Shown one piece after another: positions 25,001 to 37,894 of a stretch of DNA of 64,000 bases. Under the pieces are notes generated by a model that did not search any database, was not told where the DNA came from, and worked only from the letters and a program-made list of their open reading frames with translations. Made by a program: the position numbers and the translations under genes. Every line of letters begins with the position of its first letter. Within the stretch, counting starts at the first letter, position 1. Origin of the DNA: Eumeta japonica (lineage: Eukaryota > Arthropoda > Insecta > Lepidoptera > Psychidae). The DNA is taken from NCBI GenBank assembly GCA_005406025.1, contig BGZK01001229.1, forward strand, positions 1-64,000, written 5' to 3'.

Positions 25001-27879
25001 TTCAATCGCATCATTCAGGCATAAAAAAAATCGTACAGTATCGACTCCATAGCTTGACTACTTTAGTTACCTTCCATACAACGGTTATAATTGCAGCGCT
25101 CATGCGGCTGTCAGCGACAAGGGCCGTGACGTCAGCACAAAGGGTACCATGCGCGGACGCGTGGCACTGATGTGCCAATGTCGTTGATGTATCAGTAATT
25201 GCGAGTACGGCGAGACCATGTTTCCTTTGATTTCCTTCTGCGTACATTATATAAGTCAGTGTTTGTCTGTGAGTTGCATGTCGGACTAGCATGTCAGTCG
25301 ATTGGACGAATTCAAAGAATAGTGCTCATTATGAATGCGGTAGTACCCGACTTGAATTAAAATTAGTTCACGAGCGTGGGCAGTCGCCATTATTTTAGCA
25401 ACTCTTCAGCATTTTGAGGTCTGATTAATTAATGTTTCACTTCATATTAAGTTTGGATTCAATTCATTTACATTGCGTTATTACATCTAGACTAATAACT
25501 AAGTAAAATGTACTTTTACACAGTGTAGGTAATAAAAATGGATAGGTAGTTTTAAAAGAAAATTTTTTTTTTTTCAATAATTATTAGTCTTCGTAATGGA
25601 CATTATGAAAATGAGTAGGCCGGTATCTTCATAGAAAATTAGGCCACTTCCTTGGTATGTTCAGGACATTACTTTAAAGGTGTAGAAACTAGTTTGAACA
25701 ATCTCAATAGTGTTGTGCAATATTATAGTTTCTATATACTCCTTAAAAGGGCATTTTTTTGAAAATTTTATGTTTGAACTGAATGAACTACAAAAGAAAG
25801 TAGATCGAACAAATGATGAAATTCATTGTTTATGATTTAACAAAACGGCAACTGGCTTGCTTGTTTGACAAAGTTCTTTTAATTTATTCTTACTGTTTAT
25901 TCGATGTCAGTACTTATGTATTATAAAAGTAATGGTTGTTTTGTGCAAAATTTTTTTTTTTTCCATAGCATTATGCTTTATTGTCTTTGCTTAAATTGCT
26001 TCATAATCTGCCCCCGGGTTCCGCACGATATATAGCACCATACCTATGGTATAATCACGCCGACAACACAAACTTCGGGGAGGCAGCAGCGTTTGTGCAT
26101 TTCAATATGTCTTCGCAACATCCGATTCTAGCTGAACAACGCAATACATATGAGTATGCTGCATATTAAGCTGGACGTAGATACTACAAGCAGAAACACT
26201 AATTTTCAAAATTTTCAAACCTCTGATGGATTTCAAAATATAAAAATTGTTTTAAAACCTGTATTACGACTTAGTAAAACTCTTATAATTAAGAGTAAGA
26301 AATTAAATGTAAACCACGTGATATTTTGTTAAATATTCGGATGGAAACTTCAAAGTGAACTACACTGTACGAAAGTATTAAAAGCAAGGGTCGAAATTTT
26401 AAATTCATTTATAAGGCTAAAACGTAATTAAACAACACGGACTAACACTAGATAAACAGCCGTTCCCAACAAAGACATTCCGCTTTAATATTGTTTCATG
26501 AAGGGAATTTCGTGAACTTTCCCGAAATTTTCCATTAGGCGTCCGCCCGCCGCCGGCGACGGCCCTCGGGCTGCATTAACTCGCCCGATTCACCTGCCCT
26601 TTGAGCGTCTTCCCTCCCTGTGCACACCCTTCGGCAAACATTATTACTTTATTAGTTCGGAGTTGGGTAAATTTATATATTTGTTAATTAAAAGTACACT
26701 ATTTACGCATGTCAAACAAGCATCAGAATCGTACTTTACACTTGTAAAAAATTGATTATGCCACTGTGGAACTAATTAGTACTCTTTGCTAAGCGAATTA
26801 ATTGCAGTATAAAATTTCTAATGAAAATACCATTAAAAATATAGATTTTTGTACATTTTTGAATAGCACCATTCGCCCTACTTCTCTCGCCCTCAACGCC
26901 ACTCTCTAGCTTGAAACGTCGCCGGTGAATCTTGTCACGAGTACTCTTTGGCGCAATGGCTGACTTTCGTTGTTTGCTTTTAGATTAGGTTCTCAGTAGG
27001 TTGTACGAAACGTCAATTCGTGTCTGCGTCCATCCGATGCAAGAACAACGAGACGGAAATGGTGTTTGTGCATTCAGTGGAGTCCAAAAATGCATCTGCA
27101 ACGTCATGCCAAACTTTACGTATAAACATTTTCGACAAGTGTAAAGAGCGTGTGCGCTGTCGTCAGTACATACTGCGGGTTCGTGTCAACGCTGGCGATT
27201 AGGGCTGTCAAATGGTATGTTTATTGCAATGCAACGTCAGTTTAATTGCAATAAAAGTTGGTGTATATTTTCCACTTAATACTCTTTGTACTTGAACGAA
27301 TACTGGTTCGACTCGGTTCTTGTATACAGTTTTATATTATTGTATTACTTTTTCCTTCTAAATACAATTATATGACTTTAATAGTAGATTATATATTTCT
27401 TACTGGTCCATTTATACTACAATATTGTAATGTATATATTGAAATTTGGCAACCATGACTACAATTGGAAAATTAATAGATTTCGAAGTAGTAGGTAATA
27501 TAATATGAAAATCAATTTACTTATTCTATGTGTAGCCATTTTAGTGAGAGTATTGTATTTATTAGCTTGTTAACTGATGTTTATTATTTCATTTACTAAC
27601 TTCTGTGTCTCATTTTAAATACAGTAACATTAAAACATGTTTTACAATATTTCACAATTATTGTCTGTTGTATATATCAACAATTAACAATAACTAATTG
27701 TCCTTACTATTTTTAAATCAATACTATTTATTATTATCATTTACTTCCAAGAGCTTCTAGCGTTTTTCGATTAGTGATGTTGGTACGCGATCGTCAACGT
27801 TCTGTTCATTATATGAAGTCATATAAATTTTTCCTTTATCCATTCAGAAAGGATGAATGAAAGTAGACTACCGAATATA

Positions 27880-28054
27880 AATCTATAGGACGAATGTATT
27901 TGATGGAAGGTTCAGAAAGGGACGCTGTAGGAAAGCTTACTTAGATGAAATCGAGGTATATCAAAGAAGCGCCACATTTGGAGTACCCGAAACTTACGAG
28001 CTCACCTGTCGGTGGGTGGATGTCAGAGAATCACGAAAGGTATGTAAGATATAA
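27880..28054 (+). pseudogene. Possible LINE ORF C-terminal fragment
   Basis: A frame open from 27905 to a TAA at 28052-28054 reads GRFRKGRCRKAYLDEIEVYQ at its start and ends with WVDVRESRKVCKI. The pattern of basic G-R-R-K residues followed by a Y-L-D-E-I block, about 30 residues and then W/R-rich sequence resembles the C-terminal tail of many insect LINE proteins. It has no start codon context or splice sites that suggest a gene. The similarity is weaker than for the two LINE remnants on the reverse strand. Confidence 0.4.
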
Positions 28055-29324
28055 TGTGGAGGTCTTTCGTCTCTGCCTAGTCTTTGGGAAACGAATGTAG
28101 ACTTACAATATGAATATATAAATTTTTATTAAAATTGCTACTACTTACGGTACAATTCCTGACGACATACAAAATTTGCCTTTACACAAGTTTATGGTTT
28201 TTATAAAACAAACACTTTGTTAAGTCTAGCTCGTTTTCCTGTAGGTTTGCTTTTCTTTGCGACAGTTTTGTTTAAGTTTTAGAAAAAAAAAGTGGCAAAA
28301 CTTTGATATGATTACTGTAAGTGATTAAAATATTATGACGTATTTTGATAATTTACAATATTATAAATTCTGTCCATTTATAGTGTTACCTACGAAATAA
28401 ATCTATATAGAAATTGAACATTTTTTTAGTACTTTCTATTGCTTCTGTTTTTTAATTCTCTATAAAAAATATTGTTCTGGTGAATTTATGAGTGGTTATT
28501 CGTTTATTATGTAAGATTTTATTTGATAAAATTAATATTCGTGGTATTTACCTAGATCATTATCTAATATTATCAGATATTATTATCTAATAAAATATTT
28601 CTTGATTTTCCAGTATTTGCTTTGTAAATATATTTTATATAAAGTATAGTTTTACTACATACCGTAAATTTTTATTAACGATAAATTTCGCCTGTAGGTG
28701 TACGCGTGGTGGGGGGCGCGCCGGGTGGTGGGGCGGAATGCCCCATAGAGATGGCAATTTTATTTCATTCTAATGCGAATGTTTACCTTCCCGGTAATCA
28801 GGTTAGGGTGCGCTGCGGAAGGGCGGTGCGACCCGGATCTATTAATTTTAAAACAAAAATGTTATCCAAAAACAAGTACGTTTTCTTTTCTAATATACAA
28901 TAATACATTTTCGATATAATTATTACCGTTAATAAAAGAGAAATTTTGGATAACTTCATAAATCTGATCCTGGTGGATCTTAAGGACTTTAGAACTTTGA
29001 TCGTCGCGTCGGGTACACGGCTCGGTAATGTTAGTACTAGATTTCTTCGTAATGCTGTTGTCAAATGTGAGCTGGTTATTTTAGAGACCAGCTCTTCTGA
29101 CAATGACGCTTCCATGGAGCGCTGATTTAAAGTGTTCTACCAGAGATTGGGGTAACTAGATTTATATAACGTTATATAAAGGTGTTGCCAAGTCAGTCTG
29201 ATAATGGGGCCAGAAGGTAACAACACATTTTGAAAATGGCGCGTCATATATAAATTTAGCTGAAGTCGGTCAAATTACAATAATTCACTTTTCCTTTGTG
29301 TAAGAAAAATAAATGGTGGGTATT

Positions 29325-29494
29325 TACAGTACAACGTCCCAAATGCTACCGCTCTGAATTGCCTGTGAATGACGCAATGCGCAGGTTCAACGCTCCCCGA
29401 CCCTTCCTTCTTCTCCCCCGTGTTCCTGTTTTACGCCTCTGCGATACTTTCGTGACTGATTTCACAGCGACGGAGTTTCGTGCGTTGTACTGTA
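29325..29494 (+). mobile_element. MITE-like element, copy 2
   Basis: A 170 bp relative of the element at 1498-1663. It begins TACAGTACAACG and ends GGAGTTTCGTGCGTTGTACT followed by GTA, so its right end is very close to the family terminus. The left inverted repeat has diverged after its first 12 bases. The middle has GAATTGCCTGTGAATGACGC and a CCTTCCTTCTTCTCCCCC tract shared with the other two copies. Confidence 0.75.
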
Positions 29495-31475
29495 AATCTC
29501 TATTATTTTTGCTATAATTAAATATATAGTTATTTTTCACAGAAAATCTGCTATTTTTTCAGATAAAAATGGATATCCGGTAGCCGAAAATATACTCATA
29601 AAATGTTTAAATAACCGGTATTGAGAATCTGTTATTATTTTAAAGTAACTCTATGGAAATCGAACTGAATCTAATTATTTCATCAATGTTCATCTTTGAA
29701 CTTTCGAGCGTCTTTGAACAAATATTATCATTTTACCAGAGTTCTCAATTCTCTCTAACAAAATAATTTTAAATACAATCAAAAGTCTAAAATTCCCTTC
29801 CTATCATCAGCACGTAAGTTTAATGAATAAACATTTTAATTTGAATAACTACTCCGGCACCCTATTCACGTGTGTTCCGACGGGCTTGTCGTGCGCGCTT
29901 TCATGACAATAAAAAAGTCTATAACAAAGTACTCTATCTAAATGAAATCAAAAAATGTATCCATGGTCGCCGAACGTACAACTAGGAGTCGGCGAGTTCG
30001 CAGGGGGGGCGGGCGGGGCGCGGCCGACGCGCGGGCGCGGGCGGAAACGATTGCGTGAGCACCTGCAAAGGGTTGCGATTTATTTGTCGGGGAATGAAGG
30101 AGAGTTTCGTGCGATCTAGTCGCATAGTACCATACGAAAGAAGAAATTGAAACCCGTCTACGGTGATACTAAACGACGACTAAAAAGGCTTACGCAATGT
30201 TCCAAAATGGCCGCGGTCGTACTTTTATTAGGAGGAAGTTACAATTCTTCGGAAAATATTTACAAAGTCTGTGGAGTTCCCGGACAAGAATGAAATTTGG
30301 GGCTTTAATATTTTAACTACACAACTCAATTTCGGATTTTGGTTTTATTAACATATTTATAATATAGTTATAGATTATATTTCAGTTGTTATTAACGGCA
30401 AGAAAAACCGAAATAAATATTACAGTTTGAGATATGAACTTGTGTGTAACAAATAATAATTTGTTACGTATGACGTGAATGATATGGAATTTATGATAAA
30501 GTACCTTGACGAAGTACTTCACGACTATTACCTCCACAGCACTGATCCATAAACTCCTCATTATATTCTAAGTCTTTTGAAAGAACGTGATACCGCATTA
30601 ACTTGTCTGACGTAGATGTTAATTACATATTCATATAATAACAATTGAATACAAAATTCAACTAGTTTAAGCTGGGCTGATATTAACAATAATGAATTTA
30701 TTATACTCTGTGATATTTTCAGTATTTGAAAGTAAAGTAAAGCTATAAACATTAAATTAATAGTTACTGAGGAATATAGCATTGGACGTCTAAAGAGATG
30801 TGGTTTAAACACACTTTCCACGACAGCTAATGGCTTGAGTCGTACGAAACACTACATTTTTCTAAAACAACTGACTAAATACAATATCTTTGGCAAAGTT
30901 GGTCCATAATAGTAGTAGATTATGAATATTCTAGAAAAGACGATGATATACGATCGTACCGGCGGACATGTTATTTATGTAAAATAGTTTGTTTGGCCTG
31001 TCAGTGGAGACAAACATATTTAGACAAATATGCATTCAATAAATTACTTTATCGTAACTATTTGTAGCGTGGGAGTGTCAATTATATGAATATTCTTTAA
31101 TAAATAATCAATAGCAGCAATGAGGAGGGTGTTGTTTGAAATTATTTAAATACGTAGTATTTAGATCTTATTTAGATAGAGCCCTATGCGTGACACTAAT
31201 GCGAGTGTGGCCTAAAAGTGATATTATTAAAAAGGACGTGTCAGACGCAATTCAAACAGATAATAATACAGAGTAGGGAAGAAAATTACGAGTTAAATAT
31301 ATGAATATATAAACACTGTTTATGTATACATATTCTTAATACATAATAATATTACTTTATTTATACAAAAAAATATATGTTCACTCCAATTACTAAATTA
31401 GCAGATTTGCCTTTTTATATTACATAGTTCATTCTGTAATATTATTGCAAATGCCAACCAACATTTTTTGAATTT

Positions 31476-31511
31476 GTAATGAAACTACAGATTTCTCTGT
31501 AGTTTCATTAC
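31476..31511. repeat. Perfect hairpin, 16 bp arms, 4-base loop
   Basis: GTAATGAAACTACAGA (31476-31491), loop TTTC, then the exact reverse complement TCTGTAGTTTCATTAC (31496-31511). It lies just before the TGTTTG-rich repeat and may be part of that element. Confidence 0.9.
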
Positions 31512-31574
31512 ATAATGTAACGCATTGAACATATAAATTTTTCATAGCCTAGTGAAATATTATAGAGAGTAAAT

Positions 31575-31990
31575 TATTTGTATGATATATATACTAATAT
31601 ATAAATCTGTAGCGTCTGTCTGTATACGTAATTTGTTTTGAAAGATTTCGTAATAAACGTTCGTCTTATGGCTAACTGACCACGACTATACAATTATTAA
31701 AATTTCTGTCTGTATGTACCTATATCCTTTTATAACTCAAGAATGCCTTGCCGGATCGCAATGGTCATTGATATACTCTATGAACATGTTATTGCGTACA
31801 AGATAGGCTGTTTGTTTCTCTGTTTGTTTGTTTGTCTGTTTGTTTGTCTGTCTATATGTTTATTATAACTTAAAAAAGTTTGGCTAATCTTGATGAAAAT
31901 TAGCGCATAGTCAGAACTTGTGATTGCAAAAATGATAGGCTCTATGATATTTCCATATACGGTATTATAACCATAAACAATAGATCATTA
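31575..31990 (+). repeat. TGTTTG-rich dispersed repeat
   Basis: A stretch with TCTGTAGCGTCTGTCTGTAT near its start and an imperfect TGTTTGTCTG array at 31808-31862. After that come TATAACTTAAAAAAGTTTGG and CTAATCTTGATGAAAATT. This order (a short AT stretch, a TGTTTG tract, then a 'react to, differ, solve for target' type GATGAAA end) is common in non-autonomous repeats of Lepidoptera. Possible relatives are at 34475-34560 (CTATTGAACCGATTGTGATG) and 40640-40700. The family name is not known to me. Confidence 0.4.
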
Positions 31991-34900
31991 CTTTTTTTTT
32001 AGTAGCCATATTGATTTGTTTTTATGTAGTTGCGCGCACGTGTGTATGAGCGTGTAATTTGTATTTTCAGAAGGACGACGAATTTCCAATGACACTTTTT
32101 ATGAAACGAGGTAGGCCTTGGAAAAGTGGTGCGATGCGTCTTTTAGAATTAGACGTGGGGGCAGGCCTGTGTAATGTATAAAGACGAGTGTGTATTTTTT
32201 TTTTTTTGCGTGCTTAAACCATTAATACGATTCCTATGAAAGTGGCGATATGTTGTACTCACGAGTGGGAAGATTTCTGAGAAACGGAACTAGTATTTGT
32301 ATCTGACGCACAATCTGCGCATTTTTACTATTAAGCGAAATTACTAAATCGATTCTAAGAGTTACTCCACTAATAAGAAACTCCTTGAAATAGACCATTA
32401 ATAATTAGCTTTGTGTTATTACAGGTTTTAGAAATTCTTTCACTCATAGAAAGTAACAATATCCTCAAATAATATACCATATGACCGGTAACGAAATCAA
32501 AATCGCAAAAGGGACGAGAAAAAAAATAGAGAGGCGAGATCAAGATGGTTCTAAGTCGAGAGCGGGACCAAGATGTAGTTGTCTTGGGTCCAAAAATAGA
32601 ACCGATATCATGAACGCAATTGGAATAAGAGAAAATCATAATTAAGTGTGGGACCGGAACCACAGTTAAAAGCTACTTAAATCGTGACCGGGGTCGAGAA
32701 CGCGATAGCGATCAGGATCACGATTAATCATCGTAATCTGTCGACATGTAAGGCAAAGGAATTAATTCTTGTCTGTGCAGGCGAAGCCGTGGGCGGAAGC
32801 TATTTATTTTCTTTTTATTTAATTTTTCTTAAGTTGTACTGTAATGTATTAGAGTATAACTTAAGCAAAATTAGACACATGTATATAACTCTGTGATGTA
32901 TTAATATTTTCGATAAAATTAATAAAACGAATGGTTTTTCTTTGTATTGTTCGAGTTATTACAGCTATTTTTGTAAAGTTAATTGCACGCGCAATTCTTT
33001 AACGCCAGTTGTTTACGAAAATTATTTAATATGCGTATTTTATTCTATGCGACTCATTACCGCAGTCGTATAGCGAAATCACTATACAAATAACATTTCG
33101 CGTCGCGTAGTGTAAATGCCTCAGCTAAATGAGGCGTAGGCGGTGTGGCTGCGTGAGGCGGTATTGATCGTGTGCTCGCAGCCTTCGGGGGCGGTGTTGA
33201 GGCCCGGGCACACTGCGCCCGTTCACTATCAATGTTTGCTGTGACACGTTGGATTGAATTGCACGGAACCCTTGTCTGCCTCCTTAATGTAATAGAGGTC
33301 TAATGAGATAACCGCAAATATGCACGGTTGAATTTAGACAAAATCGGATTTGCCTGTTTACTCTGTGTAATCATAATTTAGATCCAAAATATTCAATAAT
33401 AGATTTTAATATCAGTTAGCAGCGAGTGCATGGCTTAGTGTTTCTTTAAATTGTCAATCCATCATAGTCTGAGGCGACGTAATTTTTACATGTTTTTTTT
33501 TTCTTATAAAAAACCTTTTTATTGGTACCGCTCTTAATGAACTGTTGTCCCTATTACGGAAATAGGTACTTGTTTAATTTGTTCTAGATCAAAAATCAGT
33601 CGTCTATACAAATATAAGAAGGACTATTTAGTTGTTTAGCTGTAGGTAGAGATCAACTCTCTGGTCAACAGACTTCTTCATCCTTTAAAAACACGTATTA
33701 CGTTTAGGTCTTTACTAATCCATAAAGCAAAACATATTTCAGCTGAGAGCTTTTAATGGTGTATTTTTATGTAATATATGAATTCAGTAACAATAAAACA
33801 AAAAAAAACCTCAACAGTGTAACTTTGTCCTAACAATGGCGCCCAAGGCCTCGCGGTAGCTACGAAAGCCCTTTTTCTTGCCGCCTAACACGCACCTTCC
33901 GTTTATTGCACCGTCAGTGTTCGTGATAACATGTCGGGATATTAATCGGTTTGGGTTAATCTAAAGCCTTAAGGCTTAATTTTCGTTATTGCCGATAAGA
34001 ATGGAACCCATGAACTGTAAGAACCTACCGGCTCACGTGATCACGTATGAATGCGTAGGCATAAGGACAGAATTAAAATGAAAATTAGACGAATTTTATA
34101 AAAATAAATATTTGGTAAAATCTGTCTTCGAAAACTTATTACTCAAAAGAATTGATGGTTTTTACAGTTTAGGCATTCAATTGAACAGGGCTATGGGTGT
34201 AGCTAAAGGGCTAAGAAACTTTTTGTCCATCCTAGAAAAATCAGTGTCGAAAAAAGACAATATTTAAGAAGAATTATATACTGCTTGATCGCTTTTATCT
34301 AATCGCTAGGCGTCGCGTAATTAGTTTAGCTTGATGGCTGCAAGACACCCTAAAACCCTTAGCTACGCCAATGGCCGCAGGTCCGTTTCCAAGACCTGAT
34401 AAAGATTCTGATTTTTTTCCAAACTGACATCGAGAGGTGGAAGAAACTAAGCAGCGATGACGTAAGCTGTTTTACAACGTGACTAAAAAACTATTGAACC
34501 GATTGTGATGAAAAAATATGTGACTATGCCCGTATCCCTGTAAATGGAACCATATATAAATAACCTAAATCGATCATCAACTTTTTAAAAAAACAACACT
34601 AAATCCATGAAAAGACAATTTAATAAAAATAGCTTTTTCTGATTACCTGAACGTTGACGCATTCCATGTCAAAGACAAAATATTTAAGACCATCTCGGGA
34701 TCTCTCTCAATAAACACACAGCGCTATTACAATACGATCCATATTTTTTGTCGTTTTTGAGGAAACGGTGAACATATTTTTTTGGAAGTCGGTCCTTATC
34801 TATTTATTACATTATATTATTCACTTAACGCATTTGTAGATAAATTGTTACACGTTTGCACATTATTACATAAGTTAGTTACAATCTCATTTAAGAATTG

Positions 34901-35460
34901 TTACAATCAAAGACAGATCCTCTTCTTTAATTGCACAATTTAGTCCAATTATAACGACGATGAGTAAATAATTGATCAGAATCAAGTCAATGTTTCAACG
35001 TTTGTTGTAGCTGCTCAGAAGAAGTGTCAGAGCTCCGCCCATATTATCTTTTAGAACGGCCGGGCGAAGCAGCATTAGATTACCTTTACATTATTACTAA
35101 AACTAAAATCTGGAGCTATGTGTTCATTAATGAAATACAATTTTTTATTGGTTCAAAGTGGTCCAGTTTTCAACGGAATCTAGTACCTTTCTGCTTTTAT
35201 TTTACATCATACGGGAATAGTTATAAAATTTTGTACCGGCTGAAGGCTAGAACTGCATCATTAAAAGTCCCCAAACTTTCATGTATCAATACATATTTTG
35301 AAAATAATCTCTGTTTGCCTCGCAGCGTTCGTTAGAAGTATTAGAAAATCCGACCAAGACGGGAGTGGATCTTTCGTATTCCGGGCACGAGGCGAAGGGA
35401 AATTTTAAATTGCAATGAACTTAAATTGTTAAATGAACAGAGATGTACGGGCTGTGACGC

Positions 35461-35480
35461 ACACACACACACACACACAC
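35461..35480. repeat. AC microsatellite
   Basis: Ten uninterrupted AC units, flanked by GACGC and GTGCAC. Confidence 0.95.
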
Positions 35481-36939
35481 GTGCACTACGAAACTGAGTA
35501 TTTTTGCTGACGTCGGCTAGTATTTTAATTTTTGACATTTGCAGTTTGTAATTGTAGTCGAAAGCAAATTGCGGACACAGTTTGTAATACAATAAAAATA
35601 GGTTTCATATACAATAAAGATGAAAAGCAAAATAGATGTTTGACGAACGTACTCTGGAATAGGTCGTTTACAGTGGTTAAAAAAAAGACAATCATGAAAA
35701 TTAACAATTTTGCTATGAATTCTCTAAAGCTGGTGTTCGTTGTAACTCTACAGTGTTCATTTTTTATTCAAAAATTGAAATACTACGATATTAATACGGG
35801 GGACGATTAGACTAACATCCAAGCTACGTTGGAAATAATTGTGTGTGATGACAGGACGTCTTATCATTACCGTATTACGTCATGAATTGTGATTTATCAA
35901 TCAAAACTGTTTTTTTGTTACTAGAAGTATTTTCGTACAATGAAAATTCTAAAGAAATAACCTATCGCATATTTTTCCTAGAACCCCTTTACTTTTTGGT
36001 TGAATTTTTATAAGGTATTTAAAGACCTAGATCGTAACCAGTAGAGTATTCATTCTAAATTTTTTACTCTTATCTATTTAATTACTCAATTTCAGCTGTT
36101 GTTCATATATTTGTATCAAAATACAACATTACTTACATTCATAGTTCCTGGTTTCAAGTGATGTATTTGCAAATGATACTATCATATAACTCCGACTCAT
36201 TATTGTGACGCTTTTCAACTATTCTATTATAATTTTTATATGTGAAAATTTTGAACGCTTCGGCTCATAAGTGAAAAGGAATTCCAACTCGGTATTTGTA
36301 CAGCTTTTGAGTCAGCTACCACAACCCTTTACTTCACAACCGGATATCTTGTAACAGATCCTAGAATAAAGCTGTATCAAATGAAGGAGGTTTATAAAAC
36401 GAAGTTCCTTAATGTAGATTGTTTGAAAGGCGAGTGAACTGACAAAAAACTTTTACGTAGCGACGAACAAATTAATCGTGTTACACCGACGTGACGTCTG
36501 GTCACGCCGTTGTGCCTTCATCAAGTTACACACCGCCATTATTTTGTTCACACCGCATAGCGTTTTCTGCAAGATATGCCTATTTTTATACATAATTACT
36601 TAATTTGAACGTTATTTACGATAATATAAAAACAGAGTTTCTATAAAAGAATAACTATAATTGTTTTATATATAATACGTCAGAATTGGTGACGGCTCTG
36701 GAGTAGAAGAAGGGCGGCCGCTCTGAGCGCCGGCGCCGGGTGCGCAGGCGACGAAATAAAAGTGCGAAAAACGATTCGGAGAGAAAAATAACAATTCGAT
36801 GACGCGTTTTGAGAGGTGCGGGTTGCGCGCTATTTGGTTCGATTGAAATGCGATAAACGTTAATTTTTACCATAAAAGTTGATTTCTTAATAGTTTAGTA
36901 ATTATCATTTATTTAACATACACTGCAACATAATTTATG

Positions 36940-37385
36940 TGATGCGAAGGCGTCGAACAAAGGGCGCCGAAGGACAATCTCGCTCTACCCCTATCAAAGT
37001 TAGAGAAAGATTGTCTTCCGGCCGACGCCGACCGGACGTAGTTTTCGTCGTTTGTTCACGTACTATAGACACGTATTTGTCTTTAATTCGTAAAGGAATC
37101 GGAGAATTTTATTCTACGGATATAGAGACGGGCGCATTAAGTCCAAACGACCATCGATAGTAGACGCATGCGACGTAATCGAAATGGTTGTCGATCGACT
37201 GCGCGTCCCTAAATGATCGAAATCCTCTAAGCCTCTTGAGGCAACAACACCGTTCCGATTTCACATCAAAACGGATGGCGATACGTGCGCCGAATGAGCG
37301 ACGCGCCGGCGCCGCGTTTCAAAGGGAGCGTCGGCTTTAACAACGGACCCGTTCAGAAGCTCCCTCCGACCGCGATTTATACGAC
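36940..37385. promoter_or_regulatory. CpG-rich block, candidate enhancer or promoter
   Basis: A 440-base block with many CpGs and little simple repeat, about 4.5 kb before the VAChT exon. It includes GACGCCGACCGGACGTAGTT and GAGCGACGCGCCGGCGCCGC. A 73-codon frame crosses it (36939-37160) without a known domain. Such blocks in insect introns are often regulatory, and a shared cholinergic leader exon could also look like this. I can support only the composition, not the function. Confidence 0.25.
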
Positions 37386-37794
37386 GCGTGAGCAAAATAT
37401 AGATCTTATCTATTGACCAATCATAACAGTTATTATAATCGTTCTAGATAATATCTAATTTGTTCGGTGCCCCGGGCCGCTCGAGGCCTTATCTCGAAGG
37501 TTGAGTGTACAATAGTCTCGTGAACTAGTATGCCCCTACAAAATCCAGTATAATTTAGTACTGCAACGATAAGTTCGGTACACTGCCACGCAATGAGAAG
37601 TATTCTGGTAATACGGGAATTTTTCTGTCGTTCATAATCAGCCTGATACGTATCTCGTTGTATGGAGTGAAATATTCAATAATTTATAAGTAAAAATAAC
37701 GCGATAACTTTATGCTGTATACGGGCTCACAATGATTTGCGTACTATAACGCATACTTAACAGGTTCCAAAAAATGGTTAAATGCGTTGTTGTA

Positions 37795-37844
37795 AGAAAT
37801 AGGGTCCTAGTGTGCACTCAAGTGCACACTAGGACCCTATTTCT
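37795..37844. repeat. Perfect hairpin, 24 bp arms, 2-base loop
   Basis: AGAAATAGGGTCCTAGTGTG followed by CACT (37795-37818) is followed after CA by its exact reverse complement (37821-37844). The flanks (A at both 37794 and 37845) break the pairing. A second hairpin follows six bases later at 37850-37894. Confidence 0.95.
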
Positions 37845-37849
37845 ACATT

Positions 37850-37894
37850 CTACACATTTCTATTGACGCTTAAGCGTCAAGCCAAAATGTGTAG
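37850..37894. repeat. Hairpin with palindromic centre, next to the 37.8 kb hairpin
   Basis: Outer arms CTACACATTT (37850-37859) and AAATGTGTAG (37885-37894) are exact reverse complements. Between them lies a perfect 16-base palindrome TGACGCTTAAGCGTCA (37864-37879), set off by four and five unpaired bases. The structure resembles a folded mobile-element end or a double-stranded processing substrate. Confidence 0.9.

Larger units (their letters stand above)
15961..27879. other. Non-coding DNA with GC islands
   Basis: Apart from the microsatellite and minisatellite listed separately, no gene was found. GC islands lie at 18755-18870, 20765-20975, 24285-24415 and 26545-26645. The 20765-20975 island is open in three frames at once (up to 104 codons), which marks it as stop-poor GC DNA rather than a coding exon. 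The region 19215-19385 (GGTCCCGGATCGGTGATGAG and onward) has the look of an old dispersed repeat, but I found no second copy. Confidence 0.55.
28055..37794. other. Non-coding DNA, middle part
   Basis: No gene recognised. Besides the MITE copy 2, the TGTTTG repeat and the hairpin at 31476, it has GC islands at 28700-28830, 30000-30065 (CAGGGGGGGCGGGCGGGGCG), 33120-33215, 36700-36760 and 36940-37380. The last is the largest block of balanced composition outside VAChT. The 103-codon frame at 35024-35335 has no recognisable domain. Confidence 0.55.
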
